Shown here piece after piece: positions 58,362 to 64,000 of a stretch of 64,000 bases of DNA (position 1 is its first letter; every line of letters begins with the position of its first letter). The DNA is taken from positions 6,510,001 through 6,574,000 of the forward strand of contig JALGAS010000002.1 in assembly GCA_023078685.1 (NCBI GenBank). The letters are read 5' to 3'. Position numbers and translations under genes: made by a program. The DNA comes from Neopestalotiopsis rosae (taxonomy: Eukaryota; Ascomycota; Sordariomycetes; Amphisphaeriales; Sporocadaceae). Below the pieces are notes generated by a model that ran no database searches, was not told the origin of the DNA, and worked only from the letters and a program-made list of their open reading frames with translations.

Positions 58362-59164
58362 CTCGTCTTGTAAGTATCCTGTTGTCCCGAGCAATGGATA
58401 ATATTAAATGTATGATATAGCGTCGTTCTCTTTTCAATAAGGGTAGAAGAGCGTAAAAGTGAGGCTATGATCAAGCCTGTCCAACCAGGTACCTAGTACC
58501 CAAGGTGAGGGGCAGAACAGTACTTCGGTATGTCCTCCGGGGAGCACTGACTTGCCTGCCGATCGAGTATCCAATCGGGCGCCAATCCTCCTCCTGAATA
58601 GGCAGTAATGTCGGTGCTGGTCACAAATAGTGCGTAGGGCTCTTGGATCGTAAATTGCAGGTCGTTCGCTAACAATATGTCAAACTGAACAGATCAATAC
58701 TAGTTCCGAGCTCAGTGGTGTATTGGTTGTATTGGGCGTATTGCCCATGTACAGGTCCATGTCTCGCCCACGTGTGCTGACTCCAGTGGAGAGTCTTGGA
58801 AGTTAAAGGAGCACGCTGGGCGATTGGACCAATCAGCTGACTGCAAAGTCCCCTAAGGCCGCTTCGAATACGGGCCCAAGCTCGGGAAGCAGCGAGGGGA
58901 CCTGTCTTGGACGGAAAGGTCAATAAATTCTTATTTTTCTTCCCACCCTTTTTTCTGGCGCGGCGCGATTGAGTTTCTTGCGCGCCCGTCGTCATTTTGA
59001 CGGACACAATCTCTAATACTGTGTCTGAGGAGGTCTCAGCAACGAAGGCCTGTCTGTGGCCTTCACAGCCCAGCAATATCGTGGTCGCACTCTTTTTTTG
59101 GGCCCCAATTACTATATCGATGGACGCGAAACCCCAATTGGCATCATCCTTATGATCTGACGTC
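58362..59164. other. Divergent intergenic region
   Basis: Upstream of both GH18 and SPX-EXS genes. An antisense ORF runs through it into the SPX first exon but has no coding marks. Confidence 0.5.
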
Positions 59165-62100
59165 ATGAAATTTGCAAAGGAGCTCGAGGCGGACCTCGTC
59201 CCAGGTGAGTTTTTTGACTTCTGATAGCGTCCTAGCTGGGCGTCCCTCGTGAAAATCTGCTTTGAGACTAACTGCGTATAGGTGAGTAATCTCAATCTTC
59301 ACAACTCTTCTGCTGTGAATACCAGCTCCTACCTTTCTTAAGCTGGTACACTGCGAGCCAGATCGCCTGTGTATCTTCCATCCGATGACTCGGGAATTCA
59401 TTGGTCGATTGCTCACTTGAGATGGCTTTTCAGTTGCCAACCGCCAGTGGCTCTTTCCTTAGCCTTGTTTCTCGTCCTAATGAAGCTATCTCGTTGCTGA
59501 CCTAACATTTTCCTCAAGAATGGCGGATTAAGTATTTGAATTATAAGGCTGGGAAGAAATACGTCAAGGCCGTGTCTCGCGCCATCAACAAGGCCAACGC
59601 AACCCCATACCTGGCCAAAAAGCCAGACTTGCCACCTCATTCCACCCCTTCCTACGGAGGAACCTTTTCAACGCCGCCAAGGCAAGATGGAGGACACCAG
59701 GCAACCGCCTCGTCGGGGACAAATTCTCTTGGTCCCGGCCAAACGCCCACGGGACGGGGCAAAGCGGTAGGAGGCTCGGATAGGGCTAGGGATCCAACCA
59801 CCACACCCGCATCAATACCCATAAGGTCGGAGCGCATGTCATTAACACGCTCACCGGGAAACGAAGGGAATTATGGTAGTTTCGTGCCTACGCCTCCTGG
59901 ACCAGCATCGCCTTTGACCACCGTTGGAAGCCGTCAAACCTTTGAGCTACCTGCGCCTGCAATGCGCCCGCCGTCTAATATGAGTGAACACCACCTTCCG
60001 GAACCTGCAGACCCTTCCGGTCGTACTTTGGGCAGGTCACTTATGAAGCGTAGTTCGACCATGTTGCCACTTGGCAATCATGAGACGGGAAACTCTGTAA
60101 CGCTTCCTCGACAGAAGTTGATTAGGGCGGACAGCTCTTCGAGCCGATTGCGTCGAATCTTTTCCTACGGCCAAGGACCCGCCCGCCCAGAAAGCATCAA
60201 GCTTGATCAGAGTTCTCAAGCACTCGACACCGTTAGGCAACGGGAGAAGGAATTCTTTGAATTTCTCGACGGGGAGCTTGAGAAAGTTGAGACCTTTTAC
60301 AAGCAAAAGGAAGAACAGGCAGGCCAACGACTAGCCATTCTGAGGAATCAGCTACACGAAATGAGAAACAGGCGAGCTGCGGAACTGGCCGAGGCCAGAA
60401 GACAAAAAGAAGGAGAAAACGGGTACAGCAATGGCCATAATCACGATCAAGAGAATTCTGACAAGTCACAAAGTCGCATGGCTCCAAATAACTGGATGGA
60501 CCCCATCAAAGCAAGAATCTTGTCACCAGGACCTAATTCCAAGAATCTGCTCAAAATGGCCCAGACACCCAACCTGGGGCCCATGCTGCGACCCGATCAA
60601 CGCGACTATGTGAGAACGGGAGATCGCGATGTACCCTACCGATCAGCAAAAAGGAAGCTGAAACTCGCCCTTCAAGAGTTCTATCGAGGTCTTGAACTCT
60701 TGAAGTCGTACACGCTCCTCAACCGGACTGCCTTCCGAAAACTCAACAAGAAGTATGACAAGGCAGTCAATGCTCGACCGCCATACAGATTCATGAACGA
60801 AAAGGTTAACAAATCTTGGTTCGTAAACAGCGAGGCGTTGGATGTGCACATCAAGACCGTGGAAGACCTCTACGCCCGGTACTTTGAAAAAGGCAACCAT
60901 AAGATTGCTGCCGGAAAGCTCCGTCGGCTCACTAAAAAGCCAAAGGATGAGTCTGGCAGCACCTTCATGACTGGTATCTTCTTGGGCACTGGCGGAGTCT
61001 TCACTGTTCAAGGGTTGATTTATGGTGCTGAGCTCTTGTTCGACGACGATCCCGTGGTGCGGGAACAGACCAGTTATCTGATGCAGATTTATGGAGGGTA
61101 CTTTTTGATGATGTACCTCTTTGCATTATTCTGTCTCGATTGCAGTCTCTGGACAACTTACAAAGTCAATTACCCGTTCATCTTTGAGTTTGATCCCCGG
61201 CATCAACTCGACTGGAGACAGCTCGCCGAATTCCCGAGCTTCTGCCTCTTACTCTTTGGCTTGTTCATGTGGCTCAATTTTACGAGATACGGATCGCCAG
61301 CTATGTACCTCTACTATCCGATCATACTGATTTTCCTCACTCTGTTACTCATCTTCCTTCCGCTTCCGATCATTGCTCATCGAAGTCGAAAGTGGTTTGC
61401 ATACTCCCACTGGCGTCTGTTACTTGCCGGCTACTACCCAGTCGAGTTTCGGGACTTCTTTCTCGGCGACATGTACTGCTCTCTGACATATGCCGTTTGC
61501 GTAAGTTACTATTTGGGTACATTTTCAGGAGAATCATTGCTAATACTAATATGTATCTAGAATGTCGAGCTCTTCTTCTGTCTCTATGCCCATTATTGGA
61601 ATGACCCCGACCAGTGCAACTCCGGCCACTCACGCTTGCTCGGCTTCTTTTCCGCACTACCGCCCATCTGGCGTGCTCTTCAGTGCGTTCGCCGTTATGC
61701 AGACACCAAGAACAAGTTCCCTCATCTCGTCAATTGTGGCAAATATATCATGACAATTATGGCTGCCGTAACGCTATCACTGTATCGCATTCAGGACCAC
61801 ACTACGACTCTGGCCCTGTTTGTGACATTCTCGTGCGTCAACTCGATATACTGTTCTTTCTGGGATCTGTTCATGGATTTCTCTTTTCTGCAACCGGACT
61901 CTCGGCACCGCTTTCTCAGAGACATCCTGGCCATCAAGAAACGATGGCTATACTACGTCATCATGGTCATTGATCCTATTTTGCGTTTCGCCTGGATTTT
62001 CTACGCCATCTTCACCCATGACAAGCAACACAATAGTATCGCTTCGTTTCTTATTGGGTTTGCTGAAGTGACTCGGCGTGGCATGTGGGCACTCTTTCGT

Positions 62101-62622
62101 GTCGAGAATGAACATTGTTCGAATGTCTCCCAGTACAAGGCTAGTCGAGACGTACCGCTTCCTTACAAACTGGAGCTCGAGCCTCTGGTGGAGAGACCGA
62201 GCGAAGAAGCGTCACGCTCAAGAAGCTCCCAGGAGGCTCTCGCGACTGGACATGATGTGGGCGCAGCTGGGAGATTGGCAAGAGCTGACGATCAGGTCGC
62301 CGCCTCCGGATCCTCTCCCGCTCCAGAAGCTGTGGAAAGTGGACTCCGGAAGCGTAGGGCCTCGGATGCTATCCGCAGCGGTGGTGGCACGATTCGAAAG
62401 ATCATGGCAAACGCACATCGGCAGGATTTTGAGAAGAAGAGGAGGGCGCCAGAACCACCCAAGGAGGGTGATGAGGACCTCGGCAATGACGAGCCAAGCG
62501 ATGATGACGATGAAGATGCCGAGGACGATGACGATGACGATTCAAGTGCCTTTGAAGAGCGCATGGAGATGAGGAGAGCTGAGACGCTGATTAGGGGGCC
62601 AAGTGGTGAAGGTGAGTCCTAG
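59165..62622 (+). CDS. SPX-EXS protein, XPR1/SYG1-type phosphate exporter
   Basis: Membrane protein that exports or senses phosphate through inositol pyrophosphates bound by the SPX domain. Exons 59165-59204, 59519-61500 and 61561-62622 give 1027 residues. Exon 1 (MKFAKELEADLVP) and the start of exon 2 (EWRIKYLNYKAGKKYVK) form the classic SPX beginning. SPX continues in REKEFFEFLDGELEKVETFY and KLKLALQEFYRGLELLKSY, with a low-complexity insert of about 200 residues between. Transmembrane helices start near FMTGIFLGTGGVFTVQGLIY. The EXS domain has YPVEFRDFFLGDMYCSLTYA, LPPIWRALQCVRRYADT and FAEVTRRGMWALFRVENEH. The tail is very acidic (poly-Asp/Glu). The first intron is unusually long for the window (314 bp). 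Confidence 0.95.
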
Positions 62623-62941
62623 CGTGACCATCACACCTGGCAGACAGGTTGGTGAAGAGAGGGTGGATTTCATGCCTATACGGTTCTATATGATACGACG
62701 CCAGCATGGACTAATTGCCGCAATTTTCATGTCAAACAATGAGCAAGCATTAATTACTATTTGCTACCATAAATCAAAATCAATTGACTCGAATACTATC
62801 TACCTAAACAAATTTCAGTAATTTTGACAAGCCCAGTGAAGGGTCAGTATGCCCCTTTAACCGTAACGCCAAACATGCGGTATCAGATACAATACAAAAG
62901 CAGTGAATAAGAACCCGTCGAAATCGACCAGACGCATGTAT
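62623..62941. other. Convergent spacer
   Basis: A further 3' exon of the minus-strand gene may lie here, since its frame ends at a GTAAGT-type donor; otherwise no feature. Confidence 0.4.
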
Positions 62942-63628
62942 TCACTTACCACCAAAGGCACGATCCAGTTGCGCCCCTTGGTCGATATCACCAGCCATTT
63001 CCGAAGCCCCCTGCCGATCCGCCAAACTCATCTGCGCAAACTGACCATTGACGAACCCGTCACCCCCGCCGGCCGAGGCAGAGCTCATCATCTCGCCACC
63101 AACAATACCCCCACCGCCATCAGCCTCCAACAGTCCCGACTCGGCCTCGTGCGCCTCGGCCGCGGCGGCGGCCCTGCGCTCGGGCTCCAGCAGGCGGGCC
63201 TCGCTGTCGAGCCAGCCGGGGGCGACGCGGCGCTTCTCGGCGAGCTCGCGGTCGCGGATGCGCTGGTCGAGCTCGCGCAGCTCGCGCTCGGCGTCGGCCT
63301 GCATCTGGGCCACGTGGGCCTGCAGGGCGCGGCACGAGGCGATGATGTCGTCGGGGTGGGCGGCGTGGCCCGAGGCCGAGACCACGTAGCGGGGTTTGTT
63401 GTGGTTGGTGTCGAGGTTTATTGATGAGGGGGCGGTGGTACTCGAGGGGTCGGTATTGTCGGCTGTGTTTGTTGTTGAAGAGGTTGAAGTAATGCCGCTG
63501 GAAGAGGGCGGGAGCGTCGACGGCATGGGCTTGTAGGTGTATGGCAGCGTTGCGGCCGTGGGCAGGCTGACAAAGGGGGAGACCGTCAGAGGGATCTGGG
63601 CCAGGAGGGGATGTGTGCCTAGTTGCAT
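62942..63628 (-). CDS. Coiled-coil hypothetical protein, ends uncertain
   Basis: Unrecognised 228-residue frame. The N-terminal third is Ser/Thr/Pro-rich and disordered. The middle forms a clear coiled coil (QAHVAQMQADAERELRELDQ and onwards) followed by APGWLDSEARLLEP. The C-terminal part is Gly-rich, ending LDRAFGGK. The strong GC-rich third-position bias over 63120-63340 supports real coding. The terminal GGTAAGTGA could be a splice donor, so a downstream exon is possible. The ATG at 63628 is directly preceded by AAAAG, which could be a splice acceptor, so an upstream exon is possible too. Function unknown. Confidence 0.65.
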   Translation of the reverse strand: MQLGTHPLLAQIPLTVSPFVSLPTAATLPYTYKPMPSTLPPSSSGITSTSSTTNTADNTDPSSTTAPSSINLDTNHNKPRYVVSASGHAAHPDDIIASCRALQAHVAQMQADAERELRELDQRIRDRELAEKRRVAPGWLDSEARLLEPERRAAAAAEAHEAESGLLEADGGGGIVGGEMMSSASAGGGDGFVNGQFAQMSLADRQGASEMAGDIDQGAQLDRAFGGK

Positions 63629-64000
63629 CTTTTGGTTAGCAAGTGGTGTTGATGAGTCGATTCCCCATATTTGAAGAATAATCTACGGGCTCCTTTTGTC
63701 GTGCCACTACTTTGAAGTGAGGTGAGCAAGGGCGATGTAGGCAAAGACGTACGATGGTCACTCATTATTGCGAATTCGGAGATGCGCCGGAACGCCGTCG
63801 TTGTTGGAAAGACGAGTTGGTTACTTGTTGAGAAGACGGATTGAGGCGCTTGTGAGTCTCGTATAAGATGACTCTGATCCGAATAAACAATAAAGGAAAG
63901 ATAGTTATTGAAAAGCCTGTACGCGTTGATCAGTTGGTCACAAGTAAGGTGGAAGCTGCATGTACTTGAACGCCGAATGGGGGTGGGATGATGCAGGTAC
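63629..64000. other. Window-edge region
   Basis: Probably the promoter or a first exon of the coiled-coil gene. An ATGAGTGACC near 63759 (minus strand) followed by a GTACGT donor is a candidate, but the joined frame does not fit. Nothing certain. Confidence 0.35.

Noticed and set aside
58669..59295. Minus-strand ORF of 208 codons
   Set aside because: It overlaps the SPX first exon and promoter antisense, with no family marks.
63048..63389. Plus-strand Ser/Ala/Arg-rich ORFs
   Set aside because: They are shadows of the GC-rich coiled-coil gene on the minus strand.

Overview
The window looks like the nuclear genome of a filamentous ascomycete, probably a Sordariomycete (Hypocreales-like). The genes carry several short introns (about 50-90 bp, GT..AG). 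The families are typical of fungi: a Zn2Cys6 regulator, a DUF3425-type bZIP, a PaxM-like FAD monooxygenase, a PaxU-like DUF829 hydrolase, Dal5-type MFS permease, GMC and berberine-bridge oxidases. I see no tRNA, rRNA, CRISPR or intact transposon. The species call is inference.

Layout. 1-26 kb is an accessory, metabolism-rich region: a berberine-bridge oxidase with an in-frame stop (1-1619, minus); a secreted GH3 beta-glucosidase (2627-5175); a GT28/GT1-type glucosyltransferase (6262-8824); a cytochrome P450 (10372-12165); a DUF829 hydrolase (12493-13434, minus); an unknown 215-aa protein (13866-14576); a zinc alcohol dehydrogenase (15076-16539, minus); a GXWXG/DUF4334 protein (17077-17654); a bZIP factor with a premature stop (18190-19180, minus); an FAD monooxygenase (19762-21183); a frameshifted class III aminotransferase (23417-24799, minus); and a ruined class II aldolase (about 25225-25863). 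It resembles a secondary-metabolite tailoring set without a core synthase.

27-49 kb holds a Ser-rich single-pass membrane protein; a Zn2Cys6 regulator with a 32-base C tract in its coding strand and a missing zinc-ligand Cys; a small basic protein; a Dal5-like permease; a fusion of a LeuB-like dehydrogenase with a complete LeuC+LeuD isomerase (36683-40129); a sugar-type MFS transporter; an intracellular GH3/PA14 beta-glucosidase; a GMC oxidoreductase; and a collapsed highly reducing polyketide synthase relic (about 48525-49210). From 49.2 to 54 kb I see no gene. From 54 kb on the content is housekeeping-like: MscS/EF-hand channel, GH18 protein, SPX-EXS phosphate exporter, and a coiled-coil protein at the edge.

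How they may work together (inference). The LeuB-LeuCD fusion could carry out consecutive isomerisation and oxidative decarboxylation of a 2-alkylmalate, as in 2-oxo-acid chain extension; the neighbouring permease, transporter and regulator could serve the same pathway. The glucosyltransferase and secreted glucosidase could be a conceal/release pair. At least four accessory loci are damaged, and all three stops in otherwise recognisable conserved Trp codons outside the PKS relic are TGG to TAG. This suggests the accessory region is decaying, with the PKS relic a candidate for the lost core.
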